A stretch of 64,000 nt of DNA from Aquipuribacter sp051216895 (lineage in GTDB: Bacteria > Actinomycetota > Actinomycetes > Actinomycetales > JBBAYJ01). This document shows, in pieces, positions 19,693 through 27,562 of the stretch (its first letter is position 1; each line of letters opens with the position of its first letter). Position numbers and translations under genes: made by a program. The stretch covers positions 1 through 64,000 of the forward strand of contig NZ_JBPKAO010000009.1 of NCBI RefSeq assembly GCF_051216895.1, read 5' to 3'. The notes under the pieces are model-generated. The model did no database searches. It had not been told where the DNA came from and worked only from the letters and a program-made list of their open reading frames with translations.

Positions 19693-20643
19693 TCATCCGG
19701 TGACGGCCCGGGCGAACGCCTGCGTGACGGCGTGCGCCGCGGCAGCCTCCAGGGCGACCTGGTCCCGGGGCCCGGTGAGCGCCGTGCCGGAGCCGGTGGC
19801 CAGGGCCAGGACGACGTCGCCGTCGACCACCGTGTGGCTGGGGTCGACCGCGCGGGCGAGGCCTGCGTGGGCGGCCTGCGCGACGCGGCCGGCCGTCGCC
19901 ACGTCGAGGACGGCGTCGGTGACCACCACCACCAGCGTCGTGTTGAGCAGCCCGCTGCCCGTCCCGGACCCCGTCGCGGGGGCGACCGGCGGCTCCTGCC
20001 CGACGGGCGTGCCGGCGGCGTTGGCGACGACCAGGGCACCGACCCGGTGGGCCGTGCCGGGGACCGCGCCACCGGCGACGCCCACCCCACCGGGGGCCGT
20101 CCCGCCGGCCACCCGGCAGCCGGTCCCCGCCCCGACCTGCCCCTCGGGGACGGGCTCCGCCGTCGCGCCGACGCGGCCTAGCGCCACCGTGGCCTCGCAG
20201 GCGGCCTCGCCGAAGCGGGCGTCGGGGCGGGCCGACGGGTCCCCGCCGCGGCCGAGGTCGAACACCACCGCGGCGGGCACGACCGGGACCCTGACCACCG
20301 GACCGGGCGCGTCCGGGGCCGACACCACGAACCCGCGGCCGTGACGTTCGCACCACCGCACGACCCCGTCCGCCGTGGCCAGCCCGTAGGCGCTCCCACC
20401 GGACAGGACGACGGCGTCGACGGTGCTGACGAGGGTGCCCGGCGCCAGGGCGTCCGTCTCCCGCGTGCCGGGCGCGCCGCCGCCGACCGCCACCGCCCCC
20501 ACCGTCCCCGGGGGCGGCAGGACGACGGTGCACCCGCTCAGCCAGCCGTCGCCGGTGGCGTCCGCGTGCCCCACCAGGACGCCGTCGGGGCCGGGGAGCA
20601 GGCCGGCCGAGGTCCGCAGCGGGGGATGAGCAGTCGTCTCCAC
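19693..20643 (-). CDS. P1 (DmpA/NylC-like) self-processing peptidase
   Basis: Predicted N-terminal-nucleophile hydrolase of the DmpA/endo-type 6-aminohexanoate hydrolase family, made as an inactive chain and cut before a Thr or Ser. The expected cleavage site is Asn234-Thr235 in GLLNTTLVVVVTDA, matching the Asn-Thr junction known in NylC. The N-terminal half has VGHADATGDGWLSGCTVVL and SGGSAYGLATADGV, typical of the family. The start is the GTG at 20643, with a TAGCGT -10 seven nt upstream; the frame extends to 20784 but that part is Arg/Pro-rich and overlaps the divergent gene. Natural substrates are unknown. Confidence 0.88.
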   Translation of the reverse strand: METTAHPPLRTSAGLLPGPDGVLVGHADATGDGWLSGCTVVLPPPGTVGAVAVGGGAPGTRETDALAPGTLVSTVDAVVLSGGSAYGLATADGVVRWCERHGRGFVVSAPDAPGPVVRVPVVPAAVVFDLGRGGDPSARPDARFGEAACEATVALGRVGATAEPVPEGQVGAGTGCRVAGGTAPGGVGVAGGAVPGTAHRVGALVVANAAGTPVGQEPPVAPATGSGTGSGLLNTTLVVVVTDAVLDVATAGRVAQAAHAGLARAVDPSHTVVDGDVVLALATGSGTALTGPRDQVALEAAAAHAVTQAFARAVTG

Positions 20644-20650
20644 CCGCCCG

Positions 20651-20656
20651 ACGCTA
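20651..20656 (-). promoter_or_regulatory. Leaderless -10 hexamer TAGCGT before the P1 peptidase
   Basis: On the minus strand TAGCGT ends 7 nt before the GTG at 20643. It is the mirror partner of the -10 for the divergent PHP gene; the two starts are only 38 bp apart. Confidence 0.5.
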
Positions 20657-20667
20657 CGCCGCGGGCC

Positions 20668-20673
20668 TAGCAT
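20668..20673 (+). promoter_or_regulatory. Leaderless -10 hexamer TAGCAT before the PHP gene
   Basis: TAGCAT ends 8 nt before the GTG at 20682, with no ribosome binding site between. Confidence 0.5.
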
Positions 20674-20681
20674 CGTCCCTC

Positions 20682-21524
20682 GTGCCCTACGACCTGCACA
20701 CCCATTCCACCGCCAGCGACGGCACGACCTCGCCCGGGGACGTCGTCCGGGCGGCGGCGGCGGCCGGGCTGCCCGGCCTGGCACTCACCGACCACGACAC
20801 GGGCGCGGGGCTGGCCGAGGCCGCGGCCGTCGCGCTGGAGCTGGGCGTCGACCTCGTGCCGGGGGTGGAGATCTCCACCGCGCTGGACGGACGCTCGGTG
20901 CACCTGCTGGGCTACGGCGACGTGACGACCGCACCCGAGCTGGCCGAGGTGCTGCAGGGCACCGTGAGCAGCCGGCTGGACCGGCTGCGGCTGATCGTCG
21001 AGCGGCTCCAGGTCGTCGTGCCGGCGCTGAGGCTGGACGACGTGCTGGCGCGGGTCCCCGACGGGGTGACCCCGGGGCGGCCCCACGTGGCGGACGCCCT
21101 GGTCGCCGTCGGGGCCGTCGCCCACCGCGACGAGGCCTTCGTCGAGCTGCTGGCCGAGGGGAGCCCCTACTACGTCGGGTACCGGGCACCCCAGCTGCTG
21201 GACACGGTCCGGATGGTCGTCGCGGCCGGAGGGGCGGCCGTCATCGCCCACCCGGCCTCGCGCGCCGCCGCGGACGTGCTCACCGACGAGGTCCTGGCCC
21301 GGCTGGCCGCCGCCGGTCTGGCCGGGCTCGAGGTCGACCACCGCGACCACGACGCCGCGACACGTGACCGGCTGCGCGGGCTGTGCGCGGAGCTGGGCCT
21401 GCTGGCCACGGGGTCCAGCGACTTCCACGGCGACGGCAAGCAGAACCGCATCGGCGAGAACACCACGGCGGAGGACGTCGTGGAACGCCTGCTCGCGCCG
21501 ACCCGGGTGCAGGAGCGCCGCTGA
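20682..21524 (+). CDS. PHP-domain phosphoesterase
   Basis: Metal-dependent phosphoesterase of the PHP superfamily, possibly a nucleoside 3',5'-bisphosphate or 5'-3' oligonucleotide phosphatase (TrpH/RNase AM-like). It shows DLHTHSTASDGTTSP (first HxH motif), LALTDHDT (DHD), VPGVEIST (Glu), AAGGAAVIAHPAS (His) and a C-terminal GSSDFHGDGK (DxH), the full set of metal ligands. Length 280 is typical. Start GTG at 20682, divergent from the P1 peptidase. The precise substrate is not certain. Confidence 0.9.
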   Translation: MPYDLHTHSTASDGTTSPGDVVRAAAAAGLPGLALTDHDTGAGLAEAAAVALELGVDLVPGVEISTALDGRSVHLLGYGDVTTAPELAEVLQGTVSSRLDRLRLIVERLQVVVPALRLDDVLARVPDGVTPGRPHVADALVAVGAVAHRDEAFVELLAEGSPYYVGYRAPQLLDTVRMVVAAGGAAVIAHPASRAAADVLTDEVLARLAAAGLAGLEVDHRDHDAATRDRLRGLCAELGLLATGSSDFHGDGKQNRIGENTTAEDVVERLLAPTRVQERR

Positions 21525-21548
21525 CGGCTCGCCCCTTCCTGCCGCCGC

Positions 21549-22427
21549 TCAGGCGGTGCGCAGCCGGCGGCGCGCCGCCCGCTCGTGCGGGCTCCGGGCC
21601 AACGCCGGCGCCATCGTGCCGACGCCGATCCCGGTCCGTCGCAGCGCCCGCAGCGAGGCGGTGACGGCGGCCTCGGGCATCGACGCGTCCGCGGTGCCGG
21701 GCGGGGGGAACAGGTCGCGGGCCCAGTCCGGGAGGGTCGCGAACGCGACGCCGGCCAGCGACGACCAGCCGACCCGCGCGGGCGTCAGCAGCTCCAGCAG
21801 CGGGTGGATCGGCGGGGCGAGCACCAGCCGCACCGCGTCCCGCGCCGGGTCGGACAGCCGCAGCGACGGGCGGACCCGTTCGAGGTAGGCCGCGAGCTCG
21901 GCCGTCGTCCGGGGCGCGGCCCGGGGGTGCACCCCGAGGAGCGCGACGGAGCGGACCTGCTCGGCGACGTAGCGGTCGGACTCGGGTCCGCTCAGCCGGA
22001 CGCCGCCGCGGCGGGTGACGGCCAGGACCGAGTCGAGGAGGCAGGCGTGCACCCACAGCAGCAGCGCGGGTTCATCGATGCGGCGCCGGCTGCCGTCACC
22101 CGGGTCGACGAACGGCGAACCGGCATGGGCCCGGCGGACCCGGGCGGCCGCCGCGTGGACCTCGCTGGTGCTCCCGAAGGTGGTGACGGCCATGAAGTCC
22201 GCCGTGCGCAGCAGCCGCGACCACGGCTGCCGCTGGTAGTCGGAGTGGGTGGCGAAGCCGTGCGCCACCACCGGGTGCAGCGACTGCAGCAGCAGGGCCC
22301 GCAACCCGGCGAGCGCGACCAGCGGGTCCGCGTGCAGCTGCCACGTGACGCTCCCGGGGCCGAACAGCCCCGGGTCCCGTGGGGCGGGAGGCGTCGGCGC
22401 CCCGGCGGGCGAGGGGTCGACGGTCAC
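21549..22427 (-). CDS. MpaB-like (DUF2236) haem oxygenase-type protein
   Basis: Member of the DUF2236/ER-bound oxygenase family; characterised relatives include latex-clearing protein and fungal MpaB, which use haem b to cleave carbon-carbon double bonds. Features: QLHADPLVALAGLRALLLQS followed by LHPVVAHGFATHS, the helix TADFMAVTTFGST, and the His in LLLWVHACLLDSVLAV, a candidate haem ligand. The GTG at 22427 is preceded by GAGGAT six nt upstream. It is divergent from the ParA gene and convergent with the PHP gene. The substrate here is unknown. Confidence 0.82.
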   Translation of the reverse strand: MTVDPSPAGAPTPPAPRDPGLFGPGSVTWQLHADPLVALAGLRALLLQSLHPVVAHGFATHSDYQRQPWSRLLRTADFMAVTTFGSTSEVHAAAARVRRAHAGSPFVDPGDGSRRRIDEPALLLWVHACLLDSVLAVTRRGGVRLSGPESDRYVAEQVRSVALLGVHPRAAPRTTAELAAYLERVRPSLRLSDPARDAVRLVLAPPIHPLLELLTPARVGWSSLAGVAFATLPDWARDLFPPPGTADASMPEAAVTASLRALRRTGIGVGTMAPALARSPHERAARRRLRTA

Positions 22428-22489
22428 GGCGTCATCCTCGCCCGGGGCCGTTCCCCGGGCCCGCCGACCCGCGGTGCCAGGATGGGGCG

Positions 22490-23254
22490 ATGTCCCGGGT
22501 GCTGGCGATCGCCAACCAGAAGGGCGGTGTGGCCAAGACCACCACCGCCGCCGCGCTGGCCACGGCCTTCCACGAGCGGGGTCGCCGGGTCCTGCTCGTG
22601 GACCTGGACTCCCAGGCGTGCCTGACCTTCGCGCTGGGCGTGGGCACCGTCGGCGAGGACGGCGAGGACACCCTGGGCAGCCACGGCGTCATGCTGGGCG
22701 GGAGCGTCACCGCCGCCGTGGTCACCACGGCCGAGGGCGTCGACCTGGTGCCGGCCACGCTGGACCTGGCCGGGGTCGACGCGGCCCTGTCGGGTCGACG
22801 TGGGCGCGACCTGGTCCTGCGGGAGGCGCTGGCCCTGGTGGCCGACGACTACGACGACGTCGTCCTCGACTGCTCGCCCAGCCTGGGGGTGCTGACGCTC
22901 AACGCGCTGGCCGCGGCCGACGAGGTGCTCGTGCCGCTGACGGCGGAGATGCTCGGTCACCGTGCGGTCGGGCAGCTGCTCGACACGGTCGAGGACGTGC
23001 AGGACCTGCTCAACCCCGACCTGACCGTGGTCGGCCTGCTGCCGACCATGGTCGACATGCGCACCGCCCACGCCCGGCAGGTCGTGGCGGACCTGGGGGA
23101 GCGCTACGGACTGCCCGTCCTCGGGCCGGTGCCCCGGTCCGTGCGGGTCGCCGAAGCACCCGCCCGGGGTCGCAGCGTGCTGGCGACGGCGGGCCGGTCG
23201 AGCGCCGCGGTGGCCTACCGCGAGGTGGCCGACGTCCTGCTCGCCGGTCGCTGA
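22490..23254 (+). CDS. ParA/Soj-family ATPase
   Basis: Walker-type ATPase of the ParA/MinD superfamily. It has the deviant Walker A KGGVAKTTTA (about 11-20), LLVDLDSQA, and a switch-II region DDVVLDCSPSLGVLTLNAL. At 254 residues it is Soj-sized and lacks an N-terminal DNA-binding domain. No parB or parS-like partner is adjacent, so this is probably an orphan ParA for positioning some cellular cargo and not the chromosome-partitioning copy. ATG at 22490, six nt after CAGGAT. Conserved in position beside the DEAD-box helicase in many actinobacteria, as far as I recall. Confidence 0.88.
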   Translation: MSRVLAIANQKGGVAKTTTAAALATAFHERGRRVLLVDLDSQACLTFALGVGTVGEDGEDTLGSHGVMLGGSVTAAVVTTAEGVDLVPATLDLAGVDAALSGRRGRDLVLREALALVADDYDDVVLDCSPSLGVLTLNALAAADEVLVPLTAEMLGHRAVGQLLDTVEDVQDLLNPDLTVVGLLPTMVDMRTAHARQVVADLGERYGLPVLGPVPRSVRVAEAPARGRSVLATAGRSSAAVAYREVADVLLAGR

Positions 23255-23367
23255 CCAGCGAGCCCGGCCCGCCGGTCAGCCCGGGCCCGCCGGCGGGCCG
23301 GCTCAGACGCGAGCAGCGCGCCGACCGTGGTGGTCGACGCGCTGCCGGTGCGTGCGAGGTGCGCGGG

Positions 23368-25068
23368 TCAGTCGACCGTCGCGGTCTGCGCCGGGGCGCC
23401 CGAGGCGTCGCCACCCGGGGCGCTGCCACTGCTGCGACGACGGCGACGACGACGCGGTGCGCCGGTCTCGCCGTCGCCGACGGGCTTCGCCGTCGCGTCG
23501 TCCACCGCGACGGGGCCGGCGTCGGTCAGCAGCACGGTGGTGGAGCCGGCGGCCCGCCGACGGCGACGAGGCCGGTCGGTGGCCGGGGCGTCGCCGGCCG
23601 GAGCCGCAGGGTGCTCCGCGGCGCGCTCGGGGGCGCGACCGCCGTCGCGACCACGGCCTCCCTCACGACCGCCGCGGCCGCTGTCCCGGTTGCCGCCCTC
23701 ACGACCACCGCTGTCGCGGCCACCGCGAGCTCCGCCCTCGCGGGAGCCGCCGTCGCGACCGCCCTCGCGGGGGGCGCGGGTGCGCTTGGGGGCACCCTCG
23801 ATGTCCTCGACGACCTCGGCGTCCAGGCCGGCCCGGGTGCGCGACGCGCGCGGCAGCCGCCCGGTCGTGCCCGCGGGGATGTGCAGGTCGGTGAACAGGT
23901 GCTCCGACGTGGAGTACGTCTCGACCGGCTCGTCGAACGGGATGCCGATCTCGCGGGCGATGACGGTCCAGCGGACGGTGTCGGCCCACTCGACGAACGT
24001 CACCGCGGTGCCCGCGGCGCCGGCGCGACCGGTGCGGCCGATCCGGTGGATGTAGGTCTTGGCGTCGTCGGGGCACTCGTAGTTGACGACGTGGGTGACG
24101 TCCTCGACGTCGATGCCGCGGGCGGCCACGTCGGTGGCGATGAGCACGTCGACCTTGCCGTTGCGGAACGCGCGGAGCGCCTGCTCGCGGGCGCCCTGCC
24201 CCAGGTCGCCGTGGATCGGCGCGGCGGCGAACCCACGGGCCACCAGGTCGTCGGCCACCTTGGACGCGTTGCGCCGGGTGCGCGTGAACACGATCGTCAG
24301 ACCGCGGCCCTCGGACTGCAGCAGCCGGGCCAGGCACTCGATGCGGTCCATCGGGTGGGTGCGGTAGGCGAACTGCTTGACGAGCTTGACGGTGGCGCCG
24401 TCGTCGTCGGGGTCGTGGGCCCGGATGTGCGTGGGCTGGGTCATGTAGGCCCGGGCCAGCGACACGATCGCGGACGGCATCGTCGCGCTGAACAGCATCG
24501 TCTGACGCCCCGCGGGGGTGCGCGAGAGGAGTCGCTCGACGTCGGGCAGGAAGCCCAGGTCGAGCATCTCGTCGGCCTCGTCGAGGACGACGTGGCGGCA
24601 GCGGCTCAGGTCGAGGTGCCCCTGCTGCACCAGGTCGTTGAGGCGACCCGGCGTGCCGACGACGATCTCGACGCCGGTGCGCAGGGCGTCGATCTGGGGC
24701 TCGTAGGCGCGGCCGCCGAAGATGACCGTGACCCGGACGGCGCGGCGCTTGGCGGCGGTCGTCAGGTCCTGGGCCACCTGCAGGGCGAGCTCGCGCGTGG
24801 GGGCGACGACGAGGGCCTGCGGCTTGCCGGGGGCCTCGAGGTCGTCGAAGCCGGGCTCGCCCGGTCCCACGACGCGCTGCACGAGCGGTATGCCGAATCC
24901 GAGGGTCTTGCCCGTGCCGGTCTTCGCCTGGCCGATGATGTCGGCCCCCTGCAGCGCGACCGGCAGGGTCATCGCCTGGATCGGGAACGGATGGGTGATC
25001 CCCGCGCCGGCGAGGGCCGCGCAGATCTCTGTCTGGACGCCGAAGTCGGCGAAGGTCTGGTCAGTCAC
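23368..25068 (-). CDS. DEAD-box RNA helicase, RhlE-like, with Arg/Gly-rich tail
   Basis: ATP-dependent RNA helicase acting in ribosome assembly or RNA decay. The Q motif (FADFGVQ... PFPIQAMTLP), Walker A (AKTGTGKT, about 48-55), PTRELALQVAQ, DEAD (VLDEADEMLDLGF, near 162), SAT (FSATMP), and the C-terminal motifs HGDLGQGAREQAL, ATDVAARGID and HRIGRTGRAG are all present. The tail from about 395 is rich in Gly, Arg, Glu and Asp (GGRDGG-type repeats) and ends with a cluster of arginines, giving a disordered RNA-binding extension. GTG at 25068; divergent from the MiaE-like gene, 42 bp apart. Confidence 0.95.
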   Translation of the reverse strand: MTDQTFADFGVQTEICAALAGAGITHPFPIQAMTLPVALQGADIIGQAKTGTGKTLGFGIPLVQRVVGPGEPGFDDLEAPGKPQALVVAPTRELALQVAQDLTTAAKRRAVRVTVIFGGRAYEPQIDALRTGVEIVVGTPGRLNDLVQQGHLDLSRCRHVVLDEADEMLDLGFLPDVERLLSRTPAGRQTMLFSATMPSAIVSLARAYMTQPTHIRAHDPDDDGATVKLVKQFAYRTHPMDRIECLARLLQSEGRGLTIVFTRTRRNASKVADDLVARGFAAAPIHGDLGQGAREQALRAFRNGKVDVLIATDVAARGIDVEDVTHVVNYECPDDAKTYIHRIGRTGRAGAAGTAVTFVEWADTVRWTVIAREIGIPFDEPVETYSTSEHLFTDLHIPAGTTGRLPRASRTRAGLDAEVVEDIEGAPKRTRAPREGGRDGGSREGGARGGRDSGGREGGNRDSGRGGREGGRGRDGGRAPERAAEHPAAPAGDAPATDRPRRRRRAAGSTTVLLTDAGPVAVDDATAKPVGDGETGAPRRRRRRRSSGSAPGGDASGAPAQTATVD

Positions 25069-25077
25069 TATGGGGCG

Positions 25078-25083
25078 ATCCTA
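25078..25083 (-). promoter_or_regulatory. -10 hexamer TAGGAT before the DEAD-box helicase
   Basis: Minus-strand TAGGAT ends 9 nt before the GTG at 25068, leaving room for at most a couple of leader bases. Confidence 0.45.
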
Positions 25084-25098
25084 GCCGGGGCTGCGGGC

Positions 25099-25104
25099 TA
25101 GGGT
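25099..25104 (+). promoter_or_regulatory. Leaderless -10 hexamer TAGGGT before the ferritin-like gene
   Basis: TAGGGT ends 6 nt before the ATG at 25111, back to back with the helicase promoter. No ribosome binding site is present. Confidence 0.5.
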
Positions 25105-25110
25105 GCCCGC

Positions 25111-25767
25111 ATGCCCCCGCACGCGCCTGTCGTCGACCTCCTCGGCGCCCTGGCCTACGGCGAGCTGACCGCCTTCAGCCGGCTCGCCGGGGACGCGGAG
25201 CTCGCCCCCAGCCTGGCCGACAAGGTGGCGCTCGCCCAGGTCGCGGCCTCGGAGTTCCGCCACTACGAGGCCCTCGCGGCGCGGATCGAGCAGCTCGGGG
25301 CCGCCCCGCAGGAGGCGATGGCGCCGTTCTGCGCGCCGGTCGACGCGTTCCACGACCGGACCTCGCCCAACGACTGGCTCGAGGGCCTGGTCAAGGCGTA
25401 CGTCGGCGACGGGATCGCGACGGACTTCTACCGGGAGATCTCGGCCTTCGTCGACGCCGACACCCGGGACCTCGTCCACCGGGTGCTCGAGGACGCCGGG
25501 CACACCGAGGTCGTCGCGGGCGCCGTGCGGGCAGCGGTGGACCGTGACCCGCGCCTCGCCGGCCGTCTCGCCCTGTGGGCGCGGCGGCTCGTGGGCGAGG
25601 CCCTCAGCCAGGCCCAGCGGGTGGCCGTGGACCGGGACGGACTGGCCGCGCTGCTGGTCGGCACCGAGGACCAGCCCGGGGCGGACCTGGCCGAGATCGG
25701 CCACATGTTCGCCCGCATCATGGATCGCCACGGCGAGCGCATGAAGGTGCTCGGCCTGGCCCAGTGA
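25111..25767 (+). CDS. Ferritin-like protein related to tRNA hydroxylase MiaE
   Basis: A 218-residue four-helix protein of the ferritin-like superfamily (PF13794 type), annotated in relatives as tRNA-(ms2io6A)-hydroxylase-like. Candidate di-iron ligands are Glu in GELTAFSRL, Glu/His in ASEFRHYEAL, Glu/His in EDAGHTEVV and Glu/His in AEIGHMFARIMDRHGERM. Homologue Rv3210c sits in the same place relative to rhlE in mycobacteria, as I recall. True MiaE activity in actinobacteria is not established, so the hydroxylase name is tentative. The stop lies inside the first unit of a 17-bp tandem repeat. Confidence 0.8.
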   Translation: MPPHAPVVDLLGALAYGELTAFSRLAGDAELAPSLADKVALAQVAASEFRHYEALAARIEQLGAAPQEAMAPFCAPVDAFHDRTSPNDWLEGLVKAYVGDGIATDFYREISAFVDADTRDLVHRVLEDAGHTEVVAGAVRAAVDRDPRLAGRLALWARRLVGEALSQAQRVAVDRDGLAALLVGTEDQPGADLAEIGHMFARIMDRHGERMKVLGLAQ

Positions 25768-25860
25768 CGCGTCCCGCCCAGTGGCGCGTCCCGCCCAGTG
25801 GCGCGTCCCGCCCAGTGACGCGTCCGCCCAGTGACGCGTGACGCCCGGCGACGCGTGACG
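25760..25860. repeat. Six-unit 17-bp tandem repeat between convergent genes
   Basis: Units begin at 25760, 25777, 25794, 25811 (16 bp), 25827 and 25844. The consensus is cccagtgrcgcgtcccg, drifting to cccrgygacgcgtgacg in the last two. Each carries cgcgt, and four carry the palindrome acgcgt. Unit 1 contains the last codon and stop of the ferritin-like gene, and the array ends exactly where the stop of the opposite gene begins. No CRISPR-like spacers exist. Confidence 0.9.
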
Positions 25861-26124
25861 TCAGGAGCGCTTGCGGCTGAACCCGGTCAGCAGGGCGACG
25901 CCGAACGCCGCGACCAGGACCTGGATGCCGAACTCGGCCCAGCTCCACCCGTCGGTCTCGACCCCGGCGGCCTCGGCCAGCAAGGTCCCGGCCAGGGCGG
26001 CGAGGATGCCGACGCCGATGGTCAGCAGGCACCCGATGGGGTTGCGTCCCGGGACCAGCAGGCGTCCCAGGACCCCGAGCACCGCGCCGATCAGCACGGC
26101 GGACAGGATCGTCTCGACGGTCAC
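25861..26124 (-). CDS. GlsB/YeaQ/YmgE-family small membrane protein
   Basis: An 87-residue protein with three hydrophobic helices (about 5-22, 30-52, 64-82), family PF04226 (transglycosylase-associated, a misleading name). It has the conserved Gly-rich pattern IGAVLGVLGRLLVPGRNPIG and ends with a basic SRKRS tail. Relatives are stress-responsive envelope proteins of unknown function. The GTG at 26124 fits the family N-terminus; the open frame extends far upstream but is not family-like. The tandem repeat lies immediately downstream. Confidence 0.8.
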   Translation of the reverse strand: MTVETILSAVLIGAVLGVLGRLLVPGRNPIGCLLTIGVGILAALAGTLLAEAAGVETDGWSWAEFGIQVLVAAFGVALLTGFSRKRS

Positions 26125-26158
26125 GGCTGCTGCCCCCGGGGTCGTCCGCGCGTGCGGC

Positions 26159-26398
26159 TCAGGCGCCGCTGAGCGGAGGCGTGCCGAAGCCGACCTTGCG
26201 GACCTCGGTGGGCCCGGTCTCGACGTAGGCGAGCGCCTCGGTGGGCACGAAGACGTGCCGGCCCTTCTCGTCGACGAGCTCGAGGACGCCGCCGGCCTCG
26301 ATGGCCTTGGCGACCGTCGAGCCGATCTGCTCCGCGGTCTGGGTCGACTCGAGGAACAGCTCGCGTCCAGCGTTCCGGACGCCGATCTTGACCTCCAC
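26159..26398 (-). CDS. DUF3107 small protein (TB9.4-like)
   Basis: A 79-residue protein of the DUF3107 family, a short actinobacterial protein without known function. It begins MEVKIGVRNAGRELFLES and contains a ligand-like VPTEALAYVETG. The mycobacterial counterpart Rv3208A (TB9.4) neighbours a TetR gene in the same way. GTG at 26398, with gcaccgtgg and an aggaggca box at 26401-26408 (minus-strand AGGAGGC) placed well for initiation. Confidence 0.85.
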   Translation of the reverse strand: MEVKIGVRNAGRELFLESTQTAEQIGSTVAKAIEAGGVLELVDEKGRHVFVPTEALAYVETGPTEVRKVGFGTPPLSGA

Positions 26399-26483
26399 GG
26401 TGCCTCCTGTGCAGTGGTGGGCGAGGTGCGCCCGGTGTGCCGCGCCGGTCCGGCGGGGCGGGACGAGCCTAACGGGTGGGGCG

Positions 26484-27122
26484 TCAGGCCCCGGACTTGG
26501 GGAACCCGCGGATGCCCCGCCAGGACAGCGAGAACACCAGGCGGGCGGCGTCCTCGCGGGGGATGGGTCGACCGTTGGTCAACCACCACCGGGCGGTCAC
26601 CTGGGCCTGGCCGACCAGCGCGATGCCGAGCATCCGCGCCTGCTCGGCGGGGAGGCCGGTGTCCTCGGCGATGACGACGCTGATCGGCTCCGCGCAGGCC
26701 GCCGTCATCCGCGCCACCCGGTCGCGCACCGCCGGCTCCGAGGTCAGGTCGGACTCGAAGACCAGCCGGAACGCCTCGCCGTCGGTGTCGACGAAGGAGA
26801 AGAACGCCCCCGTGACGCCGGCGACACGCTGCTTGTTGTCCTCGGTGGCCTCCAGGGCCGCACGCACCGCGTCGACCAACGCGTCGACGTGGCGGTCGAG
26901 GACCGCGAGGTACAGCTCGAGCTTGCTGGGGAAGTGCTGGTACAGCACGGGCTTGGAGACCCCGGCGCGGTCGGCGATCTCGTCCATCGCGGTCGCGTGG
27001 TAGCCGGAGGCGACGAACACCTCCTGCGCGGCGCCGAGGAGCTGCTGGCGGCGTGCGGGCCGGGACAGACGGGTGCCCCGGGCGGGGTCCGCGGTGGGTG
27101 CCGCGGCGGCGCTGGTCATCAC
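26484..27122 (-). CDS. TetR-family transcriptional regulator
   Basis: Dimeric repressor-type protein: N-terminal helix-turn-helix (about 25-75; FVASGYHATAMDEIADRAG, then VSKPVLYQHFPSKLELYLAV) and an all-helical ligand domain. The mycobacterial counterpart position is Rv3208. The start GTG at 27122 overlaps the GntR stop as GTGA; the next codon is ATG, overlapping as TGATG, so either could start it. The frame therefore couples translation of TetR to the upstream GntR gene. Ligand and targets are unknown. Confidence 0.92.
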   Translation of the reverse strand: MMTSAAAAPTADPARGTRLSRPARRQQLLGAAQEVFVASGYHATAMDEIADRAGVSKPVLYQHFPSKLELYLAVLDRHVDALVDAVRAALEATEDNKQRVAGVTGAFFSFVDTDGEAFRLVFESDLTSEPAVRDRVARMTAACAEPISVVIAEDTGLPAEQARMLGIALVGQAQVTARWWLTNGRPIPREDAARLVFSLSWRGIRGFPKSGA

Positions 27123-27562
27123 GGGGAGGGTACCGGCGGGGGAGCGTCGGCTCGCGCGCGCAGCAGCGCGCCGTGCGCGATGGTCAGCACGTCGGAGTCG
27201 TCGAGGTCGGCGGCCAGCGCGGCACGGGCCAGAGTCGCCGCCGCACGGTGGACGGCCGCGAGTCCGTCGACCCCGTCGCCGTCCGCGGGTGCGGGTCCCG
27301 CCGGCGCGGCGGTCACCACGGTGCCGACCCGTCGCCGCGTCGTCACCAGACCGTCCCGCTCGAGCTCCCGGTACGCCCGGGCCACGGTGTTGGGCGACAA
27401 CCCCAGCCGTCCTGCGAGCTCCCTGACCGTGGGCAGCCGCTGACCCGGTCGCAGGGTCCCGGCGGACACGTGGGCCGCCACCTGGCGGCGGACCTGCTCG
27501 TACGGCGGGGTCGGGGACAGCAGGTCGACCTGCAGCAGCGGCGACGGGGCGGGGGAGCTCAT
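27119..27562 (-). CDS. YtrA-type GntR-family regulator
   Basis: A short GntR regulator (147 residues). The winged helix occupies about 13-85 (PPYEQVRRQVAAHVSAGTL, RLPTVRELAGRLGLSPNTVA, YRELERDGLV), followed by only a short helical tail, typical of the YtrA subfamily that controls membrane transporters or stress proteins encoded beside it. The ATG at 27562 overlaps the stop of the membrane protein gene (ATGA). Likely ligand-responsive repressor of its own operon; a palindrome upstream of the operon is a candidate site. Confidence 0.9.
   Translation of the reverse strand: MSSPAPSPLLQVDLLSPTPPYEQVRRQVAAHVSAGTLRPGQRLPTVRELAGRLGLSPNTVARAYRELERDGLVTTRRRVGTVVTAAPAGPAPADGDGVDGLAAVHRAAATLARAALAADLDDSDVLTIAHGALLRARADAPPPVPSP

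Noticed and set aside
22490..23254. ParA as part of a plasmid or chromosome partition locus
   Set aside because: No parB-like gene or parS-like repeat lies nearby and the surroundings are conserved chromosomal genes.
25760..25860. Tandem repeats considered as a CRISPR array
   Set aside because: Units are directly adjacent with no unique spacers, and no cas genes exist in the window.
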